Shown here: piece by piece, positions 1-9,032 of the stretch | How positions within the stretch are numbered: position 1 is the stretch's first letter | How the letters are laid out: every line of letters starts with the position of its first letter | From: Blastomussa wellsi | Lineage: Eukaryota; Cnidaria; Anthozoa; Scleractinia; Plerogyridae | Reading direction: 5' to 3' | NCBI GenBank assembly: GCA_947652115.1 | Contig: OX393572.1 | Location: forward strand, 7,283,655-7,347,654 | DNA: 64,000 bases | Position numbers and translations under genes: made by a program | Notes under the pieces: model-generated | What the model was told of the DNA's origin: nothing | Databases searched by the model: none | The model's input: the letters and a program-made list of their open reading frames with translations, nothing else

Positions 1-115
1 GTCGTACCGTGTATTGTTTTTCACCTTATAGCCTCGTGCCGACCTCGTGCCTCCGTGCAATTAAACATATCTTGCGCACGCGCAGAAGGCGTAAGAGGGC
101 GATTTGCGACCGAAG

Positions 116-347
116 CATTCTCGTCCCCAGAGGCCGCGATCCTTTTGGTCAGCACCAAGAATCACGACCTCTGGCCACCTCCAGCTTGTGAGTATGCGCA
201 GAGTACTCGTTCTGTAGTTTTCAGCCAATCAGGATTGTCAGATTCGACAATGAGTCCGTGATTCGCGGACTTCCGGTTTTGGAGACGCCCAGAGGTCGTG
301 ATTCTTGGTGCTGACCAAAAGGATGGCGGCCTCTGGGGACGAGAATG
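116..347. mobile_element. Foldback / MULE-like MITE
   Basis: Two inverted arms of about 58 bp begin CATTCTCGTCCCCAGAG at both ends (116-174 and 288-347). The flanks carry a perfect 9-bp direct repeat, CGACCGAAG, at 107-115 and 348-356, which I read as the target-site duplication. There is no coding capacity. A 9-bp duplication with long inverted repeats suits a non-autonomous Mutator-like or Foldback element, but that class is inferred. A related element lies at 7012-7603 with the same terminal motif. Confidence 0.75.
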
Positions 348-616
348 CGACCGAAGGAAAATAATCCGTTCCCATTTTAAAACTCGGGCTTTCTTTGTAG
401 AAGCCCGAGTAAATAGGGATAAAAATTACTTACAAAACTACCATAGTAAAAGGTAAAAGACTGGTTTTGCCAGAGTGTACTCTAACCACGTGAAGGATGT
501 GAACAAAAGCAAAGTTTTGAAAAGTGGACACATTGCACAGAGCTTTTTTCGTGATTACGAAACGATTGCTTACAGATGATAGACAGTATTTTTGTACATC
601 ACTAAAAACTACCCAC

Positions 617-676
617 CTTAAACAGCGATTCAAGCAAGCTTTGCAGTATCTGTGACCGCAAGCAGTTTGCAAAGGA
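617..676 (-). pseudogene. TRAF-like RING exon, 3' part (split by Merlin)
   Basis: On the minus strand this segment encodes PLQTACGHRYCKACLNRCL, the second half of a RING finger (C-x-H-x2-C-x2-C) as found at the N terminus of TRAF adaptors. It ends at a good splice donor (AAG|GTGGGT, exon end 617). The first half of the same RING is at 6581-6701, and the two parts are separated by the Merlin element at 677-6580. The 8 bp TCCTTTGC occur at both edges, so removing the element plus one copy restores the frame. Downstream exons would lie left of the window. TRAF proteins are E3 ligases and signalling adaptors for TNF-receptor and Toll-type receptors. With the insertion present the exon cannot encode a RING, so this allele is broken unless the insertion is polymorphic. 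Confidence 0.65.
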
Positions 677-703
677 GGCTAGATTGCAGAATACCCGGCC
701 CAC
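669..703 (+). repeat. Left target duplication and terminal inverted repeat of Merlin
   Basis: GCAAAGGA (669-676) is followed by the left terminal repeat, GGCTAGATTGCAGAATACCC and onward, to 703. It differs from the right end only at positions 3 to 5. Confidence 0.88.
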
Positions 704-722
704 GAAATATCTAACATAAAAA

Positions 723-815
723 ACTTGCTACCGCAGTGCCGCAGTCGGCATAATTAACATAAAAACATTATATAAACATAAAAGACTTGCTGCCGCAGTG
801 CCGCAGTCCCGCTGT
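723..815 (-). repeat. Left subterminal repeats of Merlin
   Basis: Two copies of a motif reading CCGCAGTGCCGCAGTC (about 729-744 and 792-807). They are the reverse complement of the core of the right-hand array at 6126-6540, so the two ends of the transposon carry the same motif in mirrored orientation. Placement just inside the terminal repeats suggests transposase-binding sites. This is inference. Confidence 0.6.
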
Positions 816-954
816 CGTCAAATTGAATTATCCGGCTTCCTTTGCTTAATCGAGCGCATCCATGGCCGTTTAATAGCATTGAACAACAACTCAACAAAAA
901 TTTATTACTTTCGTTTTATCAAACAAACTTATTACACTAGGGATTTCACCACGC

Positions 955-1465
955 ACTTGCAAACACGCCACACATGAATATACCTCGTTCTTGTATCCAT
1001 CAGCCGAAACAAACACGCTACACATGAATTGTTGAATCGCATACGGGCCGAAACAAACACGCCACACATGAATATACCTCGTTCTTGTATCCATCAGCCG
1101 AAACAAACACGCTACACATGAATCGTTGAATCGCATACGGGCCGAAACAAACACGCCACACATGAATATACCTCGTTCTTCTATCCATCAGCCGAAACAA
1201 ACACGCTACACATGAATCGTTAAATCGCATACGGGCCTAAACAAACACGCCACACATGATTCTACCTCGTTCTTTTATCCATGAGCCCAAACAAACACGC
1301 TACACATGAATATACCTCGTTCTTTGATCCAATTGACCCCAAACATACCCGCTCGAGTCGCGTTTTTCTGTACTTGCTACTCGCTAAATCGCATGAGCCC
1401 AAACAAGCACGCAACTGCCAACACATGAATATTCCTCGTTCGTTTTATGCGTGAGCCCAAACATG
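955..1465. repeat. Internal ~94-bp tandem array in Merlin
   Basis: At least three good copies and several degenerate ones of a unit of about 94 bp. Each unit has two related halves that share CACACATGAAT and AACAAACACGC. The unit gives rise to cysteine-rich spurious reading frames on the minus strand, which I do not count as genes. The array lies between the left end and the 3' end of the transposase gene. Confidence 0.75.
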
Positions 1466-1729
1466 CGCGTTGTCGCAGACTTTGGGCACGAGAAAGACAA
1501 ATGTATCTCCTTTTTTGTTTTATTGACCTTTCAATTCTTATACAAATCTTCAACACGGCATAAATTTTAGAACATGAAATTATACATAACTTTTCGCCAT
1601 GTCTTACATGTATTGGACAAATGTTTCAGGCATAACCTTAAGCAATTTGCAACAGAAACAAAATATAGCTGAAATTCAAAACACTGTTTGTATCCTGTGA
1701 TGCGGGTAACAGTTCTTTAATTCTACATC

Positions 1730-2779
1730 CTAATCTACTGAATAAATTTCCTTGACATCTCGTAAAAACATTTCAAATAAGTCATTGTCTTTGTTCCTAT
1801 AGCGCCACATAAATTCTGCTAAATATGACGAGAAATGATGTTTCCTTACACCAAATGGAGGCATTTTAACCTTGGCGTGTCGCCAGTGCCCTTCAATTTT
1901 ATTTGTGCTGTCGCCATCATCGTTCACAAATTCTATTGAATGGTTCACAGTTCGATGGGTGTAGCCATGTTTCTCTAAGTTACAGTACGCTTTCCAACAG
2001 TCTGAAATGATCGTAGTGCCAGGTTTAATCCACTTCTGGATTATGGGTAACAAAGTTTGTTCATCTCTTTTTTCCACCGCTATAAGAAAGCATTTCCTAC
2101 TGTCATTCTCGATTCCGCCAAATACCCACTGCCCTTCGACATGATGGCCACGATGATACTTGCGTTTTCCAAATTTGCTCTCATCGATTTGCACAACCTC
2201 GCCGTCTCCACCTATGCTCTCACTATCTTCCATTAACGATATCTCGCAGACTTCCCGACAAAAACTGTCCCAATCTACACCTGTGTGTGTTCCAAGTCCT
2301 AGTTCGTGTCTTATTTGGGCCTGATCCATTTCCTGGGACCACCAGTAACTGTATTTCAAGATCTCTTCTAGCGTCATTTTGCTCTGCTCAAACCAGCTTC
2401 CTGCTCTTATTGACATCTCCACCTTGTGTCTTTTGCTATCAACGCGTCGTCTGCACTCCCATTTAAAACCATCAGAACGGTCTTCACAGCTCACAAGTTT
2501 CATGCCATCACCACATACAGAGCATACTCGCGACTTGGCTAGTAATCCATCCTCCATCAGCCACTGAATAAGCCTCTCTTTATCGTAGAGTTTAGCGATC
2601 AGGTCATCGTATCGCCATTTTCTGACAATTTTTCTTTCATCTCGCGCATAACTGCCTTTTGCCATTCCACATTGTGTCGCCTGGTCTTTTTTATGCGCTC
2701 CAACAGGTGTCTGTGTGCTACAACTGCTTTGACCCACTTTTTTCGAACCTATAGCAACTTGCGTTCCCTTTTCATTCAT
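1730..2779 (-). CDS. Merlin (IS1016/ISXO2-like) DDE transposase
   Basis: A single open frame of 349 residues, the catalytic protein for mobilising the surrounding element. The N-terminal half has a zinc-ribbon-like cysteine set: C86-x2-C89, C98, C109. The catalytic core shows the family's three acidic positions: D199 in VQIDESKFGKRKYHRGHH, D260 in TTIISDCWKAY, and E296 in STNKIEGHWRHAK with the N-x-x-E arrangement typical of ISXO2/Merlin enzymes. The order, spacing (35 residues between D260 and E296) and length suit a full-length Merlin transposase. No stop or frameshift interrupts it. It points away from the DUF3987 gene, and about 590 bp separate the two start codons. The start at 2779 is the first Met of the frame. 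Whether it is active cannot be seen from sequence. Confidence 0.9.
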   Translation of the reverse strand: MNEKGTQVAIGSKKVGQSSCSTQTPVGAHKKDQATQCGMAKGSYARDERKIVRKWRYDDLIAKLYDKERLIQWLMEDGLLAKSRVCSVCGDGMKLVSCEDRSDGFKWECRRRVDSKRHKVEMSIRAGSWFEQSKMTLEEILKYSYWWSQEMDQAQIRHELGLGTHTGVDWDSFCREVCEISLMEDSESIGGDGEVVQIDESKFGKRKYHRGHHVEGQWVFGGIENDSRKCFLIAVEKRDEQTLLPIIQKWIKPGTTIISDCWKAYCNLEKHGYTHRTVNHSIEFVNDDGDSTNKIEGHWRHAKVKMPPFGVRKHHFSSYLAEFMWRYRNKDNDLFEMFLRDVKEIYSVD

Positions 2780-3372
2780 TTTTCGGCCTTCATGACTTAA
2801 TACCGGTTTGAAATTAGAACGCCCTAAATCTTACCACTGTCCAATCTTTTCACATGCAAATTAAACACAATTTCACACACAGTCATTTCAAAAAAACCGC
2901 TTATAATGCAAAGTAGCTTTTACTTGCCGCTTCTCACATTACCTTGTTTATTATTACCTCTGGCGACTTATAGAAAGAGTAACTGCGCCTCCATAGTATT
3001 TTAAGCTCTTTTTCGTTCAATATAAATATACTAACAAATAACAAAGAGTTCCTTTACAGAACTATTATTACACCCACGCGTCAATTACTTCTGAAATTAC
3101 TCCCCCCAAGTTCTTTTTAGAGGCAACCTCGCGAACACAATCAATTTTCTCACATTATCCTTTTCATTTTCAAATGGCACATTATTCAATACATTAAATA
3201 ACTAACAGTTCCCAAGGGTATTTACACATTACAAACACTTGCACGCGTGCCCTACTATTGGCCAATTCTAAAACTGCCGGCATATTTCAACCGCGCTTTA
3301 AATAACACAACATTGCTTTCACATTTCAGTTGCCGTTTACATTTGACATTCGTCAGTAGCTTTTCATTCACG
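2780..3372. promoter_or_regulatory. Divergent promoter region between the two Merlin genes
   Basis: An AT-rich interval of 593 bp lies between the transposase start (minus) and the DUF3987 start (plus). It must contain the promoters of both genes if they are expressed from within the element. I see no clear core promoter motif, so this call rests on the head-to-head layout only. Confidence 0.4.
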
Positions 3373-5560
3373 ATGTATACGCTTTCCAAACTTAACAAAC
3401 AAAACGAGCAAACCTGGGTCAATCTCCAGAAACGGCTCAACGAAGTACAGTTTGATTACAGTAAGTTATTTCCAAACTCAGACGTACACAACTTCGTAAA
3501 AAACAAAGCAGTGTCTGTAGGAAGTTGCGAAGGCTATTTTATACCTTCACTTCTCACTACAACCGCGTACCTCCTGGCATCAAACCAAGCACGCGTCCAA
3601 ACATTGACTCACCATCAGCCACTGAATATTTTCACCATCTTTGTTGGATACCCAGGAACAGGTAAATATTTGCTTCGATATACTATCTACACTTAAAAAT
3701 CCGTTCATTCTTCTACCATACATTGCCAAACTAACGAATGTTTTTTTAATCACAGTTCACTTTTTAATAGTGCCTTCTAATTTCTTGTTTCAGGAAAATC
3801 GTCCGCCATTCAACATGCCGCACAAGACCCGTTGGAACACCTCGACTTAACTGCCACCATCATCAGCAAAACTACATCATCCGGGTTGGTGAAACTGCTG
3901 GCAAATAAGAATCAAGGCTTCATTCTTTCGCCCGAAATCTTCGACATTCTTAACAAGCTGATGAAGTCAGACGAGGACAACGGCACTGGTGACGTACAGC
4001 TCCTATGCAAGCTGTTTTCTGGAGAAAGATGTTCCTACCACTACTCAACTGAGGACAGTAGAATTATCCCGGCCGACACGCCATTCAGCATCTTGGGAGC
4101 AACACAACTGCTCAACGTCGCAAAGCTTATCGCCAAGATGGATCATGGCCATGGTTTGGTAGACCGATTTCTCTTTCCCATTCCCCTGGCGTTCAGGCCC
4201 ACACTCACTGAAATGGAGACGGCCGCAGAGTACCTTAAAACTGAGGTTGTAGAAAACTTTGAAGAATGCTTCGAGAACATCTACGGAAATGGCCAACTGC
4301 ACTTCACATTCGACACCAGCGCACGAGAACTCCTCAGAGAAAACATTGACCAGTTTGTAACCGATGTAAACGACGCTATAAAAGACGGCAAGGTACCACC
4401 TAAGTCAAAACTACCCGAGCTGGTTCCAAGAGTTGCCACATCACTACACGTTTTCAATCACACAATGACTGAACTACTCGCCGGCGTTGCACCTACCACT
4501 CCACCCACAGAGATAACCAAATCTACCCTGGAAAAGGCAACAGAATTCGTTCAGCATCTGGAAAGCCAGAAGGACATTCTCTGCCAAGTAAGTACCATTT
4601 CAAAACAATAAAATCACTTACAAAAAGCAATTAGTAACAATCAGTCGGAGTATTACAAGCTTCCTACATGTTCCTATGCAGAAAGTTTTAGTTTCCTCGA
4701 GCAACGCTCTGAGCAGAGACCCGTGACCACATTAGAAACACAAACACAAAATGCAAACGTTAAAAACTACCATTCAATTAATCGTGTAAATTTCATTCTT
4801 TAATACGCCGAGTAATAATAAACTAATGTTTCTCGTCCGGATTTCTATGAAAAGAGAGCGAGCGGGCGCTTTTTATCGGTTATTTATTATTTACAATTAA
4901 ATGTTCTTTATTTTTACCTGAGTTCAATGCATATTGAACTTCCTAAATGAAAGATTAAAAAAATGAAACGTCTGATCTTCATTTAACGCAAGTTTGTTAT
5001 TGACTTACCCATTACGCACCTAGCGTAGTACAAGCCTCTTTAACTGAATTTAGCCTGAGTTCAAGTTAACAAGTGAGGCGAAACAAAACAACAAAGCGGC
5101 TAGGGACGAAAAACATTTCAATTTCTTTACTTGGCGTTAAACGCGGTTATCTCTTTACTTTCAGTTCTTAAAGGAAATCACGAACCAAACCTGTGACAAA
5201 ACCGTAGAACAACCCACGCTGCAAACCATCAAAGACCAAGTACTCCTGGCGCCAGGACCCGTGGTCAGCTACCGTAGTTTTCAGAAAGGAAAAAGATCTG
5301 CCAAAGCCATCGCTGAGGCCGAATACACAAGGGCAACAGAATCCTTGAAGGAAGACGGTTTCGGACGGATTGTTGAATTTGCCATCCCAAGAGCGCGCGG
5401 GAAATGTAAGGTCTTTATCAAGTCATCACCAGAGCCTTGGCCAAACACCACCTCCATCAGCGATTCTGAATTCCGTAATGCACTAGCAAAGCCAATCCAT
5501 AGTGGCATTACCCCAGCAATGCGAGATTATTTGCAAACCAATGCATACATTGAGTCATAG
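3373..5560 (+). CDS. DUF3987-type P-loop NTPase carried by Merlin (3 exons)
   Basis: Three exons join in frame: 3373-3661, 3794-4587 and 5165-5560, giving 492 residues. The introns have GT-AG ends: GGTAAAT to TTTCAG, and GTAAGT to TTTCAG. The first splice completes a Walker A motif, GYPGTGKSS (about residues 92-100), which is interrupted in the genomic frame. Later landmarks are QGFILSPEIFDIL (about 137-149) at the expected Walker B position and GHGLVDRFLF, an arginine-containing motif. This order resembles DUF3987 proteins, which are P-loop ATPases related to helicase/primase-associated proteins of mobile elements. The biochemical role is unknown. It may assist transposition or replication of the element, or be passenger cargo. 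An upstream in-frame Met at 3247 is possible, but I prefer 3373. Transposon boundaries, divergent orientation and intact splicing argue that the gene travels with the Merlin. Confidence 0.75.
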
Positions 5561-6125
5561 ACTTGACAGACTTTTGTTGCGTAAACAACAACTTAGTATT
5601 ATTTGAACTACGTAATCAGATCGTTCTAAATCATTTGGTAAACATGTCAGTTGAACGAAGCTATAAATTGTAATTTTATTTCAGTTTCACGATGTGCAAA
5701 CGCAAAAGGACTTATTGCACACAACAGTATATTTCGAAAATAGTTTTTTTAGCGTTGCTACAGCAAACAAGGATTTTCTATAGTACTTCAAATAAATAAA
5801 GTATTTGTAACATGTTAAACCATGCCTATCATTTATTGCGTGTGGACTATTTGGCCGCGGGGAAGCTAAGTCGGACGAACGACAGGGTTGCGGGGAACTG
5901 GGTATTACAAGAATGTCGATCGATCGAGTTGCTTTTCTTATCCCTTTTGTTATCAAGTCGAAATGCCAGCTATCTTGTTGAAAAAAAAACAAAGTCGAAA
6001 ACTAAGACTTACACTCATCTTTCCTCGAGTTTACTTCTGAATCAAAAGGACTTCATTTTGTATAGAATCGTCTTTACATGCGTATCGAATGGACTTCGAC
6101 TTGCAACGTTAAACTCACTTACACT
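5561..6125. other. Non-coding Merlin interior
   Basis: Follows the stop codon of the DUF3987 gene. It should hold the 3' UTR and polyadenylation site; AATAAA occurs near 5791-5800. No other supported feature is present before the right subterminal array. Confidence 0.5.
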
Positions 6126-6540
6126 TCATTATTATCCACTGCGGCACTGCGGCACTGCGGGAGCAGTCGTTTAATAGCTTACACTTTATTATTCATCGAC
6201 TGCGGCACTGCGGCACTGCGGGAGCAGTCGTTCAATAGCTTACACTTTATTATACATCGACTGCGGCACTGCGGCACTGCGGGAGCAGTCGTTCAATAGC
6301 TTACACTTTATTATACATCGACTGCGGCACTGCGGCACTGCGGGAGCAGTCGTTCAATAGCTTAAACTTAATAATAATCGACTACGGCACTGCGGCACTG
6401 CGGGAGCAGTCGTTCAACAACTTAACTTATTATCCACCGACTACGGCACTGCGGCACTGCGGCAGCGGTCCTTTAACTAACTTTAACATACTTCATTATT
6501 CATCGACTTCGGGACTGCGGCACTGCGGGAGCAGTCGTTT
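6126..6540 (+). repeat. Right subterminal tandem array of Merlin (~61 bp x 7)
   Basis: About seven copies of a 60-61 bp unit containing CTGCGGCACTGCGGCACTGC and GGGAGCAGTCGTT, followed by an AT-rich linker. The core is the inverse of the two motifs at the left end (723-815). Mirrored subterminal repeats of this kind usually bind the transposase, though here that is inference. The short spoken-for unit and GC-rich core might suggest a CRISPR-like array, but the linkers are also repeated, so it is a simple tandem array. Confidence 0.8.
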
Positions 6541-6553
6541 CGTGCCGTTAAAA

Positions 6554-6588
6554 GTGGGCCGGGTATTCTGCAATCGCTCCGCAAAGGA
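6554..6588 (-). repeat. Right terminal inverted repeat and target duplication of Merlin
   Basis: The terminal repeat 6554-6580, read on the minus strand, starts GGAGCGATTGCAGAATACCC. It is followed on the plus strand by the duplicated target GCAAAGGA (6581-6588). Confidence 0.88.
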
Positions 6589-6701
6589 TATTTCAGTACT
6601 TTTGTACACAACGGACATTTGTATCGATCTGGTAAAGCTGCCAAGAACTCAACGTCGTCAGTTGAAGTTTCGACGGGTTTGTCGAATTTATCTGCGAGCA
6701 T
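6581..6701 (-). pseudogene. TRAF-like first coding exon, 5' part (split by Merlin)
   Basis: The minus-strand frame starts at an ATG (6701) preceded by an in-frame stop, so 6701 is a plausible translation start. It encodes a short leader and then FLAALPDRYKCPLCTKVLKY, the first half of a TRAF-type RING (C-x2-C). The frame runs into the Merlin end after PL. Joined to 617-676 it would give a RING exon of about 56 residues ending at a donor. TRAF identity rests on the RING sequence and its place near the N terminus. Other RING families are possible. Confidence 0.6.
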
Positions 6702-7011
6702 TTTTCACAACCCATGCCTTTTTATATGCATCTCAAGGTCGATGGCAGTCTGCGTTAATTTCAACAGGAACTGAAAATGAAAGATGCTTCTACAATCAAA
6801 ATAATGTGCTTACCAAAGCACTTTTTCGTCGTTTCCTCTCGGCCCTTCAATTCAACCGTCACAAACTTTACGGGTCCTTTGTCGTTAGTTCGGCGTCCCT
6901 TTCGAGTCGCTTCGCTTTATTAAATCGTTTTTGTCTCTTGAGCACACGATCCTTTTGGTCTGCGCCTTGTCTGCAACAGGACCGCCCGGAGACCGTCCGC
7001 CCACTGCACCC

Positions 7012-7603
7012 ATTCTCGTCCCCATAGCCCTTTTCGTTTCTCTTAGCCGGCAGGGCCTTGGCACGAAAAACGAAGGGCTCTGGGGACATACGATTTTCAA
7101 AAAAATTCGAATTTTCTTTACTGGCTGTTGAGAACAAACAAAACTAAAACGGAAGTGAAAATATTCGCCGGCCGCCTTATTACAACACACAACATGTAGA
7201 ACAATCAATGCTATATACATGCAGTCCGGAAGTCCTAGAATCTCTGACTTGAACTTCGTTTTTCGTGCCAAGGTCCTGCCGGCTTAGAGAAACGAAAGGG
7301 GCTATGGGGACGAGAAAGATTCTCGTCCCGAGAGCCACTTGTCCCTCTTAGCCGGCTGGGCCTGTGCACGAAGAGCAAGTGGCTCTGGGGACACACGATT
7401 TGATTCGCTGAAATGAAACAAAGGGAGTCCAATCACATTAGCCATTTTAAAACCCCAAATCACTGGCACGTTTAAAACGGTAGATGTGATCGGACTCCCT
7501 TTGTTAGATTTCAGCCAATCGAATCATGTGTCCCCAGAGCCACTTGTTCCTCGTGTACAGGCCCAGCCGGCTAAGAGGGACAAGTGGTTCTGGGGACGAG
7601 AAT
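7012..7603. mobile_element. Double foldback element (two hairpins in one target duplication)
   Basis: Two adjacent palindromes. The first has arms 7012-7072 and 7256-7318, built on ATTCTCGTCCCCATAGCCC. The second has arms 7319-7441 and 7477-7603, built on ATTCTCGTCC and GAGCCACTTGT. The whole block is bounded by one direct repeat of 8-9 bp, ACTGCACC(C), at about 7003-7011 and 7605-7613. No such repeat separates the hairpins, so they appear to have moved, or been rearranged, as one unit. The end motif matches the element at 116-347. Confidence 0.7.
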
Positions 7604-7639
7604 GACTGCACCCGCGATTATTCACGGATTCACAGTCAA

Positions 7640-9032
7640 AAATGGTGAATTTGAGCGATTTGGAGGGTTTTGCGTTGACTGTTACTTCACGTTATAAGAA
7701 GGAGACAAGGGTGGAAAGCTGATTTTCGACCGCTCCAGCGCCAAGCCGATTTTCAAACAGAAATTGGAATCGCCCGACTCTCAAATCGAGTACCAGATAA
7801 AGTGAAAGGTCGAAGCTTCTTTTCGTGGCATTCAATCGAAGATCCATTCAATATCCGAGCGCTAACCGCCGATTAATTTTCGATAAAAGCAGCCTTCGAA
7901 GCGACAAACATTCGCGGCATCCCGTTCGTGTTCCAGGGACCAACCGTCACGCTGATGATAAACAATACCCTGTTACAAATGACTCATGTGGGAGGGGGGC
8001 CAGGGACATATTCGCAGCGGTGATTCATCCCCTGACAAGTCTGGGGTGATTTTTTTATGACGCGTGACAGGATCGATGGCCTTGAAGAGCGGAGATTCAA
8101 ACACAAATCTTTCAAGATCGAAGAAATTGGTGACTGGCCGTAGCTGCAGAAAGTCACCTACTAACGTGTTGTTCGTGCACGAACTGTGGAGGTTCGTGTC
8201 CTGTCCGTATAAACACTGCCTGCTATGCCACTCGCACACACTAGATCTCGACATTTTTCCCTTTGATCCTACAAACGATCGTATATGGTTCGCACCAAAA
8301 AGACTTTCCAGTTCCAGCTTGCCCTGTTACAAGCGGATTGTTCCCTCTTTCCACAATATCCAGTGCTTTCATTTGTTTGATTTCAACTTCGATTTATGGG
8401 TTGAAAGGTTACAAAAACATCACTGTCACACGACACTGTCAACTGATGTTTGGAGGCTGAACAGCTTTCAAATAAGAATATGGTTCGGCGGAAAGCAAGT
8501 CATGTTAGTAGGTGACTTTCTGCAGCTACGGGTCGTCGCTAATTTCTTCAATTTTGGAAGATTTTTGTCATCGATCCCGTCACGCGTCATAAAAATTCAC
8601 CCCAGACTTGTCAGTGGATGAATCACCGCTGCGAATGTGTCCCTGGCCCTCCTCCCACATGAGTCATTTGTAGCAGGGTATTGTTTATCATCAACCAATC
8701 AGTGTGGAGCACACAGCGTGACGGTTGGTCCCTGGCACACGAACGGACTGCCGCGGATGTTTGTCGCTTCGAAGGCTGCATTTATCGAAAATTAATCGGT
8801 GGTTAGCCTTCCGATATTGAATGGATCTTCGATTGAATGCCACGAAAAGAAGCTTCGACCTTTCACTTTATCTGGTACTCGATTTGAGAGTCGGGCGATT
8901 CCAATTTCTGTTTGAAAATCGGCTTGGCGCTGGAGCGGTCGAAAATCAGCTTTACACCCTTGTCTCCTTCTTATAACGTAAAGTAACAGTCAACGCAAAA
9001 CCCTCCAAATCGCTCAAAATTCACAATTTTGG
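7640..9032. mobile_element. 1.4-kb palindromic element with Pif1-like helicase fragments
   Basis: The arms at about 7640-8172 and 8500-9032 are inverted, diverged copies of each other around a spacer of about 330 bp. Each arm encodes a piece of a Pif1-like helicase: LVGDFLQLRPVTNFF on the minus strand near 8110-8170, and MLVGDFLQLRVVANFF on the plus strand near 8500-8550. The GDFxQLxPV motif is Walker B/motif II of Pif1 helicases. The left copy continues in frame to the end of the ORF near 7973. Neither copy has a Walker A or a full domain, so these are relics. The structure fits a foldback element that captured or derives from a helicase-bearing mobile element. Confidence 0.7.

Larger units (their letters stand above)
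677..6580. mobile_element. Complete two-gene Merlin DNA transposon
   Basis: The boundaries come from the sequence. The 27-bp terminal inverted repeats begin GG and match at 24 of 27 positions (677-703 and 6554-6580). A perfect 8-bp target duplication, GCAAAGGA, lies at 669-676 and 6581-6588. Merlin elements are known for 8-9 bp duplications, GG-starting ends and IS1016/ISXO2-type transposases, and the transposase at 1730-2779 agrees. The element also carries a DUF3987-type P-loop gene (3373-5560) in divergent orientation, an internal array at about 955-1465, and inverted subterminal repeats (723-815 and 6126-6540). Intact ends, duplication and open frames suggest a recent insertion. Its length of 5904 bp is far above the 1-2 kb I would expect of a one-gene Merlin. 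Confidence 0.88.

Noticed and set aside
891..1230. Cysteine-rich repetitive ORFs on the minus strand
   Set aside because: They are translations of the 94-bp tandem array inside Merlin, without start context or conservation of one frame.
1730..5560. Bacterial contamination (IS-like transposase and DUF3987)
   Set aside because: The gene has spliceosomal introns, the element has a target duplication in a host exon, and flanks on both sides are eukaryotic.
6126..6540. CRISPR-like appearance of the repeat array
   Set aside because: Repeat and linker are both conserved between units, it sits inside a eukaryotic transposon, and there are no cas genes.
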